Below are positions 36,801 to 53,900 of a stretch of DNA of 64,000 bases, piece by piece. Origin of the DNA: Panopea generosa (Eukaryota; Mollusca; Bivalvia; Adapedonta; Hiatellidae); contig CM055906.1 in the NCBI GenBank assembly GCA_029582155.1, forward strand, positions 19,640,437 to 19,704,436, in the 5' to 3' direction. Each line of letters begins with the position of its first letter. The first letter of the stretch is position 1. Below the pieces are notes generated by a model. The model worked only from the letters and a program-made list of their open reading frames with translations. It ran no database searches and had not been told where the DNA came from. A program made the position numbers and the translations under genes.

Positions 36801-39800
36801 TATTGTTGCCAACAGGTATCGGACTTCGTATTGCAAGATCCTACTTCAGCAAATTGTTGTCAACAGGTAGCGGACTTTGTATTGCTAGATCCTACTTCAG
36901 CATTTTGTTGACAACAAGTAGCGGACTTTGTTTTGCTAGATCCTACTTCAGCATATTATTGCCAACGGGTAGCGGACTTTGTATTGCTAGATCCTACTTC
37001 AGCATATTGTTGACACTAGGTAGCAGACTTTGTATTGCTAGATATTACTTCAGCAAATTGTTGCCAACAGGTACCGGACTTCGTATTGCTAGATCCTATT
37101 TCAGCATGTTGTTGACAACAGGTAGCGGACTTCGTATTGCAAGATCCTACTTCAGCAAATTGTTGCCAACAGGTAGCGGACTTTGTATTGCTAGATCCTA
37201 CTTCAGCATATTGTTGTCTACTTCAGCATATTGTTGCCAACAGGTAGCGGACTTTGTATTGCTAGATCCTACTTCAGCATATTGTTGTCTACTTCAGCAT
37301 ATTGTTGCCAACAGGTAGCAGACTTCGTATTGCAAGATCCTACATCAGCAAATTGTTGCCACCAGGTAGCGGACTTTGTAACGTAGATCCTACTTCAGCA
37401 TATTGTTGACAACATGTAGCGGACTTCGTATTGCTAGATCCTACTTCAGCATTTTGTTGACAACAGGTAGCGGACTTTGTATTGCTATATCCTTCTTCAG
37501 TATATTGTTGTCAAGGGTAGCGGACACTGTATTGCTAGAACCTACTTCAGCATATTGTTGACAACAGGTTGTGGACTTCGTATTGCTAGATCCTACTTCA
37601 GCATTTTGTTGCCAACATGTAGCGGACTTTGTATTTATAGATCCTACTTCAGCAAATTGTTGCCAACTGGTAGCGGACTTTGTATTGCAAGATCCTACTT
37701 CAGCAAATTGTTGCCAACAGGTAGGAGACTTTGTATTGCTAGAAACTACTTAAACATATTATTGCCAACGGGTAGCAGACTTTGTATTGCTAGATCCTAC
37801 TTCAGCATATTGTTGCCAACAGGAAGTGGACTTCGTATTACTAGATCCTACTTCAGCAAATTGTTGACAACAGGAAGCGAACTTCGTATTGCTATAATCT
37901 ACTTAAGCATATTGTTGACAACAGGTAGCGGACTTTGTATTGCTAGATCCTTTTCAGCATATTGTTGCCAACAGGTATCGGACTTCGTATTGCAAGATCC
38001 TACTTCAGCAAATTGTTGTCAACAGGTAGCGGACTTTGTATTGCTAGATCCTACTTCAGCATTTTGGTGACAACAAGTAGCAGACTTTGTTTTGCTAGAT
38101 CCTACTTCAGCATATTGTTGACAACAGGTAGCGGACTTTGTATTCCTAGATCCTACTTCAGCATATTGTTGACAACAGGTATCGGACTTCGTATTGCTAG
38201 ATCCTACTTCAGCAAATTGTTGCCAACAGGTAGCGGACTTTGTATTGCTAGATCCTACTTCAGCATTTTGTTGACAACAGGTAGCGGACTTTGTTTTGCT
38301 AGATCCTACTTCAGCATATTGTTGACAACAGGTAGCGGACTTTGTATTGCTAGATCCTACTTCAGCATATTGTTGACAACAGGTAGCGGACTTCCTATTG
38401 CTAGATCCTACTTCAGCATATTGTTGCCAACAGGTAGCAGACTTCCTATTGTTAGATCGTACTTCAGCATATTGTTGCCAACAGACAGCGGACTTTGTAT
38501 TGCTAGATCCTACTTCATCATATTGTTGTCAACAGGTAGCAGACTTCCTATTGCTAGATCCTACTTCAGCATTTTGTTGACAACAGGTAGCGGACTTTGT
38601 TTTGCAAGATCCTACTTTAGCATATTGTTGACAACAGGTAGCGGACTTTGTATTGCTAGATCCTACTTCAGCATTTTGTTGACAACAGGTAGCGGACTTC
38701 GTATTGCTAGATCCTACTTCAGCATATTGTTGACAACAGGTAGCGGACTTTTTATTGCTAGATCCTACTTCAGCAAATTGTTGCCAACAGGTAGCGGAAT
38801 TAGTATTGCTATATCCTACTTCAGCATATTGTTGACAACAAGTAGCGGACTTTGTATTGCTAGATCCTACTTCAGCATATTGTTGGCAACAGGAAGCGGA
38901 CTTCGTATTGCTAGATCCTATTTCAGCATTTTGTTGACAACAGATAGCGGACTTCGTATTGCTAGATCGTACTTCAGCATATTGTTGACAACTGGTAGCG
39001 GACTTTGTATTGCATGGCAAGACTTATATCATTGGTTATATCTTACTACGACGCCAAGACGGTGTTTAATCGATTACTCTTACAGCGTTTGTTCCCGTTG
39101 TTATGCAAACAGATCGTGAAACATCGGGTATTTCCGTATCCTCCGTATAATACACATCGTCTATTGCGTAGCATGAAGGCCGAGATGATTAGATTGTATG
39201 CAAACCTGCTCATGTTATTAAATTATTAAACCTTAAATCTGCTTTATGTTTAGAATTTAGACATTTACATAATGCCATATGGTTGCGTGTGTGTGCGCAT
39301 AAGAATACAAAATAAGATATTTTGAACATTAATTTTATCTTGGCAATATCGTGTTGAAATAATGAATTTAATTTAGTGTCTTTTCCTCAGATATATAAAC
39401 CAATAACCGTTAACTCGAATATTTAGGATTTTCGTTCAGTTGGCTGTCTAACATAAAACAAAGATAGAGTAGAACATTAGGATAAGCACGGGTCAATCAT
39501 ATATCACAAGACGGTTAATAAGTCCGTGCACCACGTGCGTAGTGTTCGACATGAATCAGCAGTGTGCCAAAGTGAATATTCGTCTAAAAATAGTGTCCTT
39601 CAATAGCTGAAACTGATGTACATGGCTACAATTTGTTTATTCTGGGAATTTGTTTATTCTTATAATGGATTAGTCAAGCATCACGACAAGGTGAGTATAA
39701 AGATATTTCTATACCATTTATTTCTGCCATCGTGCTTTGGTTCAACATATATACATTGTATTTTACAACGATAATGAAACAAAGTCATGTAGTTTCTATA

Positions 39801-42800
39801 AGTCATACTCAGTACCAGGGTCATGCTATGTATATAATCAACTACACAGTGATCACGTGGCCGATGGCTGATCACTACACAACGTGATCCACCTGGCATT
39901 ATGGGTACTTGTGTTTGAGTATGAGGTAAAAAAACAAATTAAAACACTTATCTTAATTAAGCGCGTTACGAAGAAAACTTATTTGAATGGCTCTCGAGTC
40001 CGCTTCCTTGGTAAAACCAGTACTGAGTGATTATTTTTGAGAAGCATTGCGTCGATCCCGAAACTTCTGGCGTGATCGACCAACACTATATCCACTACAC
40101 TACCGTTCTGCTCCGCGCTCACCTTGTCAATGCGCCAAACAATTATGCAACTATTCAGTTTTATATAATAATGTATTCTCTCTTAGAAAGAAGGACATGA
40201 ACTTGAACGCCACACATCACCCTGCTTATCACTGTGTGGCAAGGAACTGCACATAACAACATGACAATAACACTTTTCATTTCCAGCAGCCATATTGTAC
40301 AGTTTAAAAACTAACAAAACAAGGTAAGACATCGTTGTGCTGACTTATGGTTTCTGTTGGAACACTGCATATAGTTAAGATAACTGCCAATAATGAACTG
40401 TACTTGGCGCTGACCGACTCGATTTGCATAATTCCTTTAAACAGAATATTAGGTATAAAGCTGTCAGCTTTACCCATACTCTTATCGGTTTCTGATATGC
40501 TTATATAAATGTCTGCAAAACTTACTAGTAAATGGCGACATTTCGTAAATGAAAAAGTTCCGAATATATTTTTTTTGACTGCCTGTTTACAGCACCTACA
40601 CACAATTGAGCTGATACTTGATGGCTTCTAACAATTCAATACAAAACAATACATTAGCTCGAAATCACTTAAAAAGTAACGACGGCTATAAACACTGTCC
40701 AAAATTCCTCTCATTTTCCGCAATACACTGATTACTTCGCCATACATCAAGGGGGTTTAAGATTCACGGCCACATAACAACATTCATGACCAGTCATCAC
40801 AGAGACTGCGGCCGGGGGTTGAGGTACAGATACAGTTACGTTTAAAATTAGAAAAAAATATGTCTAACAAGAGACGTAACATGGACAGGGTACATGGACC
40901 ACAATTCACTCGTGGAAACAACAGAATATCCAAAATATATTGTGTCTGTTCGATGCTCAACAACTCGGCACTGGTTCCTATTTTCAGACTTAACTGCTGC
41001 AAAAACAAACACCACAAATTCCATCCTGTCTACTGCTTTGTCGAAATGATCGATTGATTGATTGATCGAATGTTTAGCGTTATTTTCATGCTATCGAGGG
41101 CTAAGAGACGATTAGTTTTTCCTGGCATCCTAGAAGGCTAACTAGTACTCGAGCACACCCCATCTCTGCAACTGATAACTTTCACACTTGTCAATCAGCG
41201 GTGAGAAATAAATATCAGTGATCGAAGTCGTAATAAGAAATTGTATATAAGTAGTGAGCTTTCTACGTTATACAGATGTTTGAGATAAGTTGTATGGAGG
41301 AAACACTTCCATAACAGAGTAAATATATCCTTGTCTCTTTATGCTGACTTCATCACATCAATAGACTTGGCAATTATTTACCCGATTTGCATAATTCCTG
41401 TAAACAGACTATTAAGTGTGGAGCTGTGAGATTTGTCGAGACTCTTATCGGTTCTTGTTATCTGTCCTGGTGGCTTTATGTTTTCAAACTAACTCTAAAA
41501 TGACGACATTTCATAATAACATGTTCAGAGTGTATTTCTCTGTCTGTCTGTTCAATGTTTTCAGCAACAAACAAGACTGCCGAGACTCGCTGGCTAGAAC
41601 TAGCAAAGTAGAATAGACGGAAGTATTTAATTATATACTGATATAAACAGTTTAGTCCATACTTTAATGGAAGTTGAAGTACAATACAATATAAGAACTT
41701 GATATTTTTGTCAAATGTAACTACATTTGTCGAAGTATGTTTAGTAGCTTTAACAGATTTTTGGAGTTATTTCCTCTTTATGTAAAAAAAGCATTTTGTT
41801 AGATAAAAGCAGTATTTGTCTAGTTAAACAACTGAAACGGTGTAAATGATGTGAGATGGCACCGCAGAATGTAAAACTTGTAAATAATCGAAATCATGTC
41901 GTCACTGTACGTGCATTCCGTCTCGAAAATTAAGGAGAGACGGTAAATTACCTCCCTTTACAATAAATAAGAACGATTTAGGATGAAGCATATAACCAGA
42001 AAGAACGTTGGTATATTTTGTTTAATCACCGACTATGTTATAAATTCAAATTCAATTTCAGACTGCGTCTTCAAAATATCATTGCCCTCTCCTGGCACAC
42101 ATCCGGCTTAAAATGTACCATATAGAATTTCTCATGTAATTTACTGACTAAACTTTTGGTTTGTTTTCAGTATATGTTAAAGTGACGATTGTAACTCTTG
42201 TCCAAACTTTATTTCATCGATTATCAAAATAATGTTCAAAATGCACTGTAAAATATTTATTTTATATAATTTCCAAAAAAAAATAACTAAATAGATATAC
42301 TGTACACATTTCGATACATTTTAATCGTAATTTACCAAACTTGCTAACACTTTTTATTTTTGAAATGTCTAGTTTTAGATATGCTATACTAACGTTAAAT
42401 TCCTTTGATAACACGAGGATAACAATTTCTTATTTTGTATTTTTAATTTCGCATTTCATTGAAATATTTTATATTGTTTCATACAAAAAAATCCACTGTT
42501 TTTAGATAGTGTAAAATAAATAGTGTTCAACAAAAGACGTCACATTTAGTACACACAGAAATCAAAATAGAAATAGGACAATCAATAAATGGCAATAATT
42601 GCGATACAATTAATAAACCCTATAGAATACAGATAACGTACAACCTCTAATGGTTTTCCTTCTTATTTCTTTCGTTAATAACAAATTTTACAAGGATTTC
42701 ATTTATTAAAGACGCCTAGTTTACATTTGATTGTTGAGTTTATCTGCACGGTTAGGTGTCATATTTCATTCAACAGATTAATGTTCAGTGTTAAGTAAAC

Positions 42801-45800
42801 GTAGAAATGAACATGTGTTCATCTCCACCTCTCAACCCTACCCCCCCCCCCCCCCCCCACCCCCCTTTGTTCAACGTGTATTTATAATCACCATCCTTCA
42901 ACTTTTTGTTTTCCAGAAGAAGTAACATAGTCTATCCCAATCCTTCATTTTTCCCGAATCGGAAGTCAAATAGTCTATCCCAATCCTTCATTTCTCCCGA
43001 ATCAGAAGTAACATAGTCTATCACAATCCTTCATTTCTCCCGAATCGGAAGTAAAATAGTCTATCACAATCCTCCATTTCTCCCGAATCAGAAGTAACAT
43101 AGTCTATCACAATCCTTCATTTCTCCCGAATCGGAAGTAAAATAGTCTATCACAATCCTCCATTTCTCCCGAATCGGAAGTAACATAGTCTATCTCAATC
43201 CTCCATTTCTCCCGAATCGGAAGTAAAATAGTCTATCACAATCCTTCATTTCTCCCGAATCGGAAGTAACATAGTCTATCACAATCCTTCATTTCTCCCG
43301 AATCGGAAGTAAAATAGTCTATCACAATCCTCCATTTCTCCCGAATCGGAAGTAACATAGTCTATCTCAATCCTCCATTTCTCCCGAATCGGAAGTAAAA
43401 TAGTCTATCACAATCCTTCATTTCTCCCGAATCGGAAGTAACATAGTCTATCTTAAACCTTCATTTCTCCCGAATTGGAAGTAACATAGTCTATCCCAAT
43501 CCTTCATTTCTCCCGAATCGGAAGTAAAATAGTCAATCCCAATCCTTCATTTCTCCCGAATCGGAAGTAACATAGTCTATCTTAAACCTTCATTTCTCCC
43601 GAATTGGAAGTAACATAGTCTATCCCAATCCTTCATTTCTCCCGAATCGGAAGTAAAATAGTCTATCCCAATCCTTCATTTCTCCCGAATCGGAAGTAAC
43701 ATAGTCTATCTCAATCCTCCATTTCTCCCGAATCGGAAGTAACATAGTCTATCCCAATCCGTCATTTCTCCCGAATCAGAAGTAACATAGTCTATCCCAA
43801 TCCTTCATTTCTCCCGAATCGGAAGTAACATAGTCTATCACAATCCTTCATTTCTCCCGAATCGGAAGTAACATAGTCTATCCCAATCCGTCATTTCTCC
43901 CGAATCGGAAGTAAAATAGTCTATCACAATCCTCCATTTCTCCCGAATCGGAAGTAACATAGTCTATCCCAATCCTTCATTTCTCCCGAATCGGAAGTAA
44001 AATAGTCTATCACAATCCTTCATTTCTCCCGAATCGAAAGTAACATAGTCTATCTTAAACCTTCATTTCTCCCGAATTGGAAGTAACATAGTCTATCCCA
44101 ATCCTTCATTTCTCCCGAATCGGAAGTAAAATAGTCTATCCCAATCCTTCATTTCTCCCGAATCGGAAGTAACATAGTCTATCCCAATCCTTCATTTCTC
44201 CCGAATCGGAAGTAAAATAGTCTATCCCAATCCTTCATTTCTCCCGAATCGGAAGTAAAATAGTCTATCACAATCCTCCATTTCTCCCGAATCGGAAGTA
44301 ACATAGTCTATCTCAATCCTCCATTTCTCCCGAATCGGAAGTAACATAGTCTATCCCAATCCGTCATTTCTCCCGAATCAGAAGTAACATAGTCTATCCC
44401 AATCCTTCATTTCTCCCGAATCGGAAGTAACATAGTCTATCACAATCCTTCATTTCTCCCGAATCGGAAGTAAAATAGTCTATCACAATCCTCCATTTCT
44501 CCCGAATCGGAAGTAACATAGTCTATCTCAATCCTCCATTTCTCCCGAATCGGAAGTAACATAGTCTATCCCAATCCTTCATTTCTCCCAAGTCGGAAGT
44601 AACATAGTCTATCACAATCCTTCATTTCTCCCGAATCAGAAGTAACAAAGTCTATCCCAATCCTTCATTTCTCCCGAATCGGAAGTCAAATAGTCTATCA
44701 CAATCCTTCATTTCTCCCGAATCGGAAGTAAAATAGTCTATCACAATCCTCCATTTCTCCCGAATCGGAAGTAACATAGTCTATCTCAATTCTCCATTTC
44801 TCCCGAATCGGAAATAACATAGTCTATCCCAATCCTTCATTTCTCCCAAGTCGGAAGTAACATAGTCTATCACAATCCTTCATTTCTCCCGAATCGTTTA
44901 ACCATCAATTGTATGTCTATACGACACGTGACGTTATTGTTTACATTCGCAGACATATGCTGTGCCAACAAAATTCACGTATTTCAACTGTTTAGTTTAA
45001 CCATCAATTGTCTGTCTATACGGCACGTGACGTTATTGTTTACATTCGCAGACATATGATGTGCCATCAAAATCCACGTGTTTCATGTCTATACGACACG
45101 TGACGTTATTGTTTACAGTGTGCGGGAAGAGGGGAGTGAAAGATCAGTTGCTTACAAGGTGGTTATATTGATTTTGAATAAAAATTCTTGGACAAGTATT
45201 ATTTTTAGATACTCTTGACTTTAATTAAAGTTTGTTGGAGTGTTGCATGAAAGAAGAAATAAGAGTACCAGCTTTTTTTGCTGTATTAACGCAGTTCTGT
45301 CCAGAATATCCACATTGATAAAATGAGTAGTGCGAGAAATTTTGTTTCTACAGTAGTATACAATGGGATAAATTTACATATAGTATTCATACAATATGTT
45401 TATAATTCTCATAATTTTGCAATTGTAACCACCTTGATTAATAATAAGCATTCATTTTGACCACACACTTACTTGTTTATTCCCTGCAATATACTGACTA
45501 GGAGTCTCAGCGCTGATATTAACGCTGAGATAAATTCATGCAACTTGTGCCTATTGTTAAATATGATAAAAACGTTCACTGCCAATTTGTGGATAATTAC
45601 ACATTTTCATTTTGCTTTCATGTTCAACTCGTTTAGTTTCAGAGAAAACAATATTTTTCCTGGGTAAAATTAAACAGATAGTATAACCTAATGTGTCCCT
45701 TAAAAACTACATTGTCAGAAAAATAAACATTGTCAGGAACAAACTAATTATATTTTGGAAATGGAATATATTTTTAGGCAAAAATATTAGTTATAGTGTT

Positions 45801-48800
45801 TGTGTAATCATCGTTGTAAATACTAACTTTACGGATACAATTCAAGAATATAAGAACAGTACCAACGGCAGAATGCAATTGCTAATATTGATAATTATGA
45901 AAAAGAATACATATATTTGGATATTTATACATAAAAAACCCACAAAAGATTCTTCGAAATTGACTCCGTATAAAAGGTTATTCTTCATTATATCAAATGA
46001 CAGTAAAATAACAATAAGTGGGGTGAATATTTTGATAGAATAATACGTTGTGATTTGGATAAACAAGAGAGTAAATGTAAAACACAGCATGGCAAGTAGA
46101 GACCATCATTTTAATACAGTACATAAAAATAATATTAATGATATATTGAGAATTTTATATCCAAAATTGAAATATTATATATGACATTTAAATAACAATC
46201 TAACAATACAGCTTAAAATAATTACAGGTTTTCGTTCTAACCATTCTCACGGTTTTATTCACCACCCTCACCCCACCCCGACCTCTAAAGAACATTTTGG
46301 GGTGGCATATATAGCAGCGTCCGTCCGTTCGTCCGTCCGTCGTTCCGGCCGGTATTTCGTGTCCAGCCTGTAACTTTCTCATGCATAGATGGATTTTGTG
46401 AATACTTGCTACAAATGATCAACATGACGTGTCGCCCTTAACACCAGACTCCCACTTCAAAGGTCAAGGTCAAAATTTAACTTTGTTTGACAACACTTTC
46501 AGTCTGTTTGAGATTTCATGTCCAGTCTGTAACTTTGCCACGTATGGATAAATTTCAAAAACAGTTTGCTCAATTCATCAGCAAAACATGACGACATGTC
46601 CACGTTAAACCCACACCTTTTCCTCAAAGGTCAAGGTCACACTTTGAGTTTGTTTGACAACGTTTTGAGTCTATGTGAGATTTCGTGTCCGGCCTGTAAC
46701 TTTGTCACCTAAGGATAAATATAAACAAACTTGGCTGAGTCGATTAACATGACATGATGAAGTGTCGCGTGTGAGACCCAGAACTTTTCATAAAAGGTCA
46801 AGGTCACACTTTCAATTTGTTTGATAGTTTGTGTATTGTCCGTAACTTTGTCTTTAACTTGGCTCAAAAGGTCAAGATGGCATGACGATGTGCCGCGTGT
46901 GAGACCCAGAATCTTTCATTAAAGGTCAAAGGTCATACTTTCAATTTGTTTGATAGTTTGTGTCTTGTTTGTAACTTTGTCTTTAACTTAGCTCAATTGA
47001 TCATGATGACATGACGATGTATCGCACGTATGACCCGAACCCCTACCTCAAAGGCCAAGGTCAATATCACACTTTGAGATGGTTCAACAACACTTTGAGT
47101 CTGTTTTAAGATTTCAAGTCCAGTCTGTAATTTTAGCATACATGGATGGATTTCAAAAACACTTGGCTCAATTTATCAGTTGATCAACATTCATGGCAAA
47201 GTGTCGCGTTAAGACCAAGAACCTTACCTCAGAGATCAAGGTCATACTTTCAGTTTGTTTAATATTTCATTTCTAGTCTTTGTAACTTTGTTTTACATGG
47301 AGGGGATTTTAAAATAGCTTGATTCAAGTGATCAACTTGTCATGATGATGTGTCACCTGCATTTATCTGTACAAATACCAAGACCTTTACATTAGATGTC
47401 ATGGTCATAGTAACACAAAGGTCAAGGTCACCATGAAATTGCGTGTCTAGTCTGAAGCGTCAGTCCATGATAGTCATGGGTGCATCGCTACCTACAAATA
47501 TATCGTTATTTTCACAGACCATTTGGGAGGCATGCGACACTTACCAGTGACATTTCTTGTTTTTAAATCTTCTTATTAACAGTCACTAATTTATATTGTA
47601 GTGTTGTGCGGCGTATAAAGTTAAACAAACTATACACGAAGTACAGGGGGAAAGTAAATCATCTACTTACAATATATCATGGTAAATAATCAAAGGAACT
47701 ATTAAAATTGAGTCTGTTAAATACACAGCAATTAAAAATTAGAACACACATTCAAAAGAAAAGAAATGGAAAATATATTTGTATTTGATTAATGCAGCTA
47801 TCTCAAGTATCCAACGACATTAATATGTAGTTTGTTTTGCAAATGAATCAAATGATATACAAATACCATGTCATGCGAATATGTAATTTTATTTTACCAT
47901 TAAATGACTATAATGTAGAATATAATCGATTACATTATATCAGAATGTGATTAGAATGTTATATAAACATGGCTTCTTAACTAACATTTTTACATAATAC
48001 GACTAGTTAGGAAATTCCAATAATACATTTCTGTAATATTTTACGAACAATGCGACTGCTAAAATCAGTTCATGTTTCAGTGTTGGAAATGGAAGGTAAC
48101 GGGTGCCATGCTGGCAAGGACGGCTGACTAACCAAACAAACTCAATTATCATTCACAAATAAGTATCTACATATATATATCATACATTGTGAATATGCAA
48201 TCTGAAAAGATAAAAAAAAATCGGAAATTCTGTTGGTGTGATTTCAATTATCTCCCTTACTCAGAACGTACTGAGCGGTAAGCGGTGTACGGCCTTAATA
48301 CAGACTGCCTGTTCAGTATTCTGTCATATATTTGCATTTGTTGTTTTCCATTTTGTGAGTGATACTGGTCGCGATACATATGTCTCATCACGTGTTTCAA
48401 TGGCGTAAAATATCATACAAACAAAACAAACGATCGCGTAGAGACATTATCGGAATCAGCAGTTTCCAGTTTGATTGATATTTTTAAAGAAACACGTACA
48501 TGAAACAAATATTTATATATCACCGGGGATATGAGTATATCACAAGGGGTATCTGTGAACGGTATAGTCATTGTTCCCAGACCAGTAAAGACTCGAATAG
48601 ACGGTGCACGTCGTCTATACTGCTCCTGCGTCTTGTTACGGAGCCCCACCGGGTTGATCAATTACCTCATAATATAACCGCTTAGTAAGTAAGTTAAACA
48701 TGCCAGCTTATATACACGCACAGTTTAAAAGCATGTGTGTTAACGCTTATAATGGCAGTATATGTGTTAGTATAGATACGTACACTGTTAACGCATGTGT

Positions 48801-48888
48801 GTCTGTTCTTATGTATATACTTGTATGTACACTGTTAACGCTTATAATGGCAGTATATGTGTTAGTATAGATACGTACACTCTAAATG

Positions 48889-48943
<55 letters not shown>

Positions 48944-48962
48944 ATAAATACGTACACTGTTA

Positions 48963-49006
<44 letters not shown>

Positions 49007-50852
49007 ATAAATACGTACACTGTTAACGCATACACTGGCAATATATGTGTTAGTATAAATACGTACACTGTTAACGCATACAATAACAATATATGTGTTA
49101 GTATAGTAACGTACACTGTTAACGCATACAATGACAATATATGTGTCAGAATAAATACGTACACTGTTAATGCATACAATGGCAATATATGTGTTAGTAT
49201 AGATACGTACACTGTTAACGCATACAATGACAATATATGTGTTAGTATAAATACGTACACTGTTAACGCATACAATGGCAATATATGTGTTAGTATAGAT
49301 ACGTACACTGTTAACGCATACAATGACAATATATGTGTTAGTATAAATACGTACACTGTTAACGCATACAATGGCAATATATGTGTTAGTATAGATACGT
49401 ACACTGTTAACGCATACAATGACAATATATGTGTTAGTATAAATACGTACAATGTTAACGCATACAATAACAATATATGTGTTAGTATAGTAACGTACAC
49501 TGTTAACGCATACAATGACAATATATGTGTCAGAATAAATACGTACACTGTTAATGCATACAATGGCAATATATGTGTTAGTATAGATACGTATACTGTT
49601 AACGCATACAATGACAATATATGTGTTAGTATAAATACGTACACTGTTAACGCATACAATGGCAATATATGTGTTAGTATAGATACGTACACTGTTAATG
49701 CATACAATGGCAATATATGTGTTAGTATAGATACGTACACTGTTAACGCATACAATGACAATAACTGTGTTAGTATAAATACGTACACTGTTAACGCATA
49801 CAATGACAATATATGTGTTAGTATAGATACGTACACTGTTAACGCATACACTGGCAATATATGTGTCAGTATAGTTACGTACACTGTTAACGCATACAAT
49901 GGCAATATATGTTTTAGTATAGATACGTACAATGTTAACGCATACAATGGCAATATATGTGTTAGTATAGTAACGTGCACTGTTAACGCATACAATGACA
50001 ATATATGTGTCAGAATAAATACGTACACTGTTAATGCATACAATGGCAATATATGTGTTAGTATAGATACGTACACTGTTAACGCATACAATGACAATAA
50101 CTGTGTTAGTATAAATACGTACGCTGTTAACGCATACAATGACAATATATGTGTTAGTATAGATACGTACACTGTTAACGCATACACTGGCAATATATGT
50201 GTCAGTATAGATACATACACTGTTAACGCATACAATGGCAATATATGTTTTAGTATAGATACGTACAATGTTAACGCATACAATGACAATATATGTGTCT
50301 GTATAAATACGTACACTATTAACGCATACAATGACAATATATGTGTCAGTATAGTTACGTACACTGTTAACGCATACAATGGCAATATATGTGTCAGTAT
50401 AGACACGTACACTGTTAACGCATACAATTGCAATATATGTGTTGGTATAAATACGTACAATGTTAACGCATACAATGGCAATATATGTGTTAGTATAGTT
50501 ACTTACAATATTAACGCATACACTGGCAATATATGTGTCAGAATAAATACGTACAATGTTAACGCATACAATGGCAATATATGTGTTAGTATAGTTACGT
50601 ACAATATTAACGCATACAATGGCAATATATGTGTTAGTATAGTTACGTACAATATTAACGCATACACTGGCAATATATATGTAAGTATAGATACGTACAC
50701 TGTTAACGCATACAATGGCAATATATGTATTAGTATAGTTACGTACACTGTTAACGCATACAATGGCAATATATGTGTTAGTATAGATACGAACACTGTT
50801 AACGCATACACTGGCAGTATATGTGTTAGTATAGATACGTACACTCTAAACG

Positions 50853-50893
<41 letters not shown>

Positions 50894-50912
50894 ATAAATA
50901 CGTACACTGTTA

Positions 50913-50962
<50 letters not shown>

Positions 50963-53900
50963 ATAAATACGTACACTGTTAACGCATACACTGGCAATAT
51001 ATGTGTCAGAATAAATACGTACACTGTAAACGCATACAATGGCAATATATGTGTGAGGATAGTTACGTACAATATTAACGCATACAATGGCAATATATGT
51101 GTTAGTATAGTTACGTACACTGTAAACGCATACAATGGCAATATATGTGTTAGTATAAATACGTACACTGTTAACGCATACACTGGCAATATATGTGTTA
51201 GTATAAATATGTACACTGTTAACGCGTACACTGGCAATATATGTGTTAGTATAAATACGTACACTGTTAACGCGTACAATGGCAATATATGTGTTAGTAT
51301 AAATACGTACACTGTTAACGCATACAATGACAATATATGTGTTAGTATAGTAACGTACACTGTTAACGCATACAATGACAATATATGTGTCAGAATAGAT
51401 ACGTACACTGTTAACGCATACAATGACAATATATGTGTTAGTATAAATACGTACACTGTTAACGCATACAATGGCAATATATGTGTTAGTATAGATACGT
51501 ACACTGTTAACGCATACAATGGCAATATATGTGTTAGTATAGTAACGTGCACTGTTGACGCATACAATGACAATATATGTGTCAGAATAAATACGTACAC
51601 TGTTAATGCATACAATGGCAATATATGTGTTAGTATAGATACGTACACTGTTAACGCTTACAATGACAATAACTGTGTTAGTATAAATACGTACACTGTT
51701 AACGCATACAATGGCAATATATGTGTTAGTATAGATACGTACACTGTTAACGCATACACTGGCAATATATGTGTAAGTATAGATACATACACTGTTAACG
51801 CATACAATGACAATATATGTGTCAGTATAAATACGTACACTATTAACGCATACAATGACAATATATGTGTCAGTATAGTTACGTACACTGTTAACGCATA
51901 CAATGGCAATATATGTGTCAGTATAGACACGTACACTGTTAACGCATACAATTGCAATATATGTGTTGGTATAAATACGTACAATGTTAACGCATACAAT
52001 GGCAATATATGTGTTAGTATAGTTACTTACAATATTAACGCATACACTGGCAATATATATGTAAGTATAGATACGTACACTGTTAACGCATACAATGGCA
52101 ATATATGTGTTAGTATAGTTACGTACACTGTTAACGCATACAATGGCAATATATGTGTTAGTATAGATACGAACACTGTTAACGCATACACTGGCAATAT
52201 ATGTGTTAGTATCAATACGTACACTGTTAACACATACAATGGCAATATATGTGTTAGTATAAATAAGTACACTGTTAATGCATAGACTGGCAATATATGT
52301 GTTAGTATAAATACGTACAACGTTAACGCATACAATGGTAATATATGTGTTAGTATAGTTACGTACACTGTTAACGCATACACTGGCAATATATGTGTTA
52401 GTATAGTTACGTACACTGTTAACGCATACAATGGCAATATATGTGTTAGTATAGTTACGTACACTGTTAATGCATACTATGGCAATATATGTGTTAGTAT
52501 AGTTACGTACACTGTTAACGCATACAATGGCAATATATGTGTTAGTATAGTTACGTACACTGTTAACTCATACAATGGCAATATATGTGTTAGTATAGTT
52601 ACGTACACTGTTAACGCATACACTGGCAATATATGTGTTAGTATAGTTACGTACACTATTAACGCATACAATGGCAATATATGTGTTAGTATAAATATGT
52701 ACACTGTTAACGCATACAATGGCAATATATGTGTTAGTATAAATACGTACAATGTTAACGCATACAATGGCAATATATGTGTTAGTATAGTTACGTACAC
52801 TGTTAACGCATACACTGGCAATATATGTGTTAGTATAGTTACGTACACTGTTAACGCATACAATGGCAATATATGTGTTAGTATAGTTACGTACACTATT
52901 AACGCATACACTGGCAATATATGTGTTAGTATAAATACGTACACTGTTAACGCATAGACTGGCAATATATGTGTTAGTATAAATACGTACACTGTTAACG
53001 CATACACTGGCAATATATGTGTTAGTATAGTTACGTACACTGTTAACGCATACAATGGCAGTATATGTGTTAGTATAGTTACGTACACTGTTAACGCATA
53101 CACTGGCAATATGTGTGTTAGTATAGTTACGTACACTGTTAACGCTTACAATGGCAATATATGTGTTAGTATAGTTACGTACACTGTTAACGCATACACT
53201 GGCAATATATGTGTTAGTATAAATACGTACACTGTTAACGCATACAATGGCAATATATGTGTTAGTATAAATACGTACAATGTTAACGCATACAATGACA
53301 ATATATGTGTTAGTATAGTTACGTACACTATTAACGCATACACTGGCAATATATGTGTTAGTATAAATACGTACACTGTTAACGCATACAATGGCAATAT
53401 ATGTGTTAGTATAGTTACGTACACTGTTAACGCATACAATGGCAATATATGTGTTAGTATAAATACGTACACTGTTAACGCATAGCCTGGCAATATATTT
53501 GTTAGTATAAATACGTACACTGTTAACGCATACAATGGCAATATATGTGTTAGTATAAATACGTACACTGTTAACGCATACAATGGCAATATATGTGTTA
53601 GTATAGTTACGTTCACTGTTAACGCATACAATGGCAATATATGTGTTAGTATAAATACGTACACTGTTAACGCATACAATGGCAATATATGTGTAAGTAT
53701 AGTTACGTACACTGTTAACGCATTTAATGGCAATATATGTGTTAGTATAGTTACGTACACTGTTAGCGCATACAATGGCAATATATGTGTTAGTATAGTT
53801 ACGTACAATATTAACGCATACAATGGCAATATATGTGTTAGTATAAATACGTACACTGTAAACGCAAAGAATGGCAATATATGTGTTAGTATAGTTACGT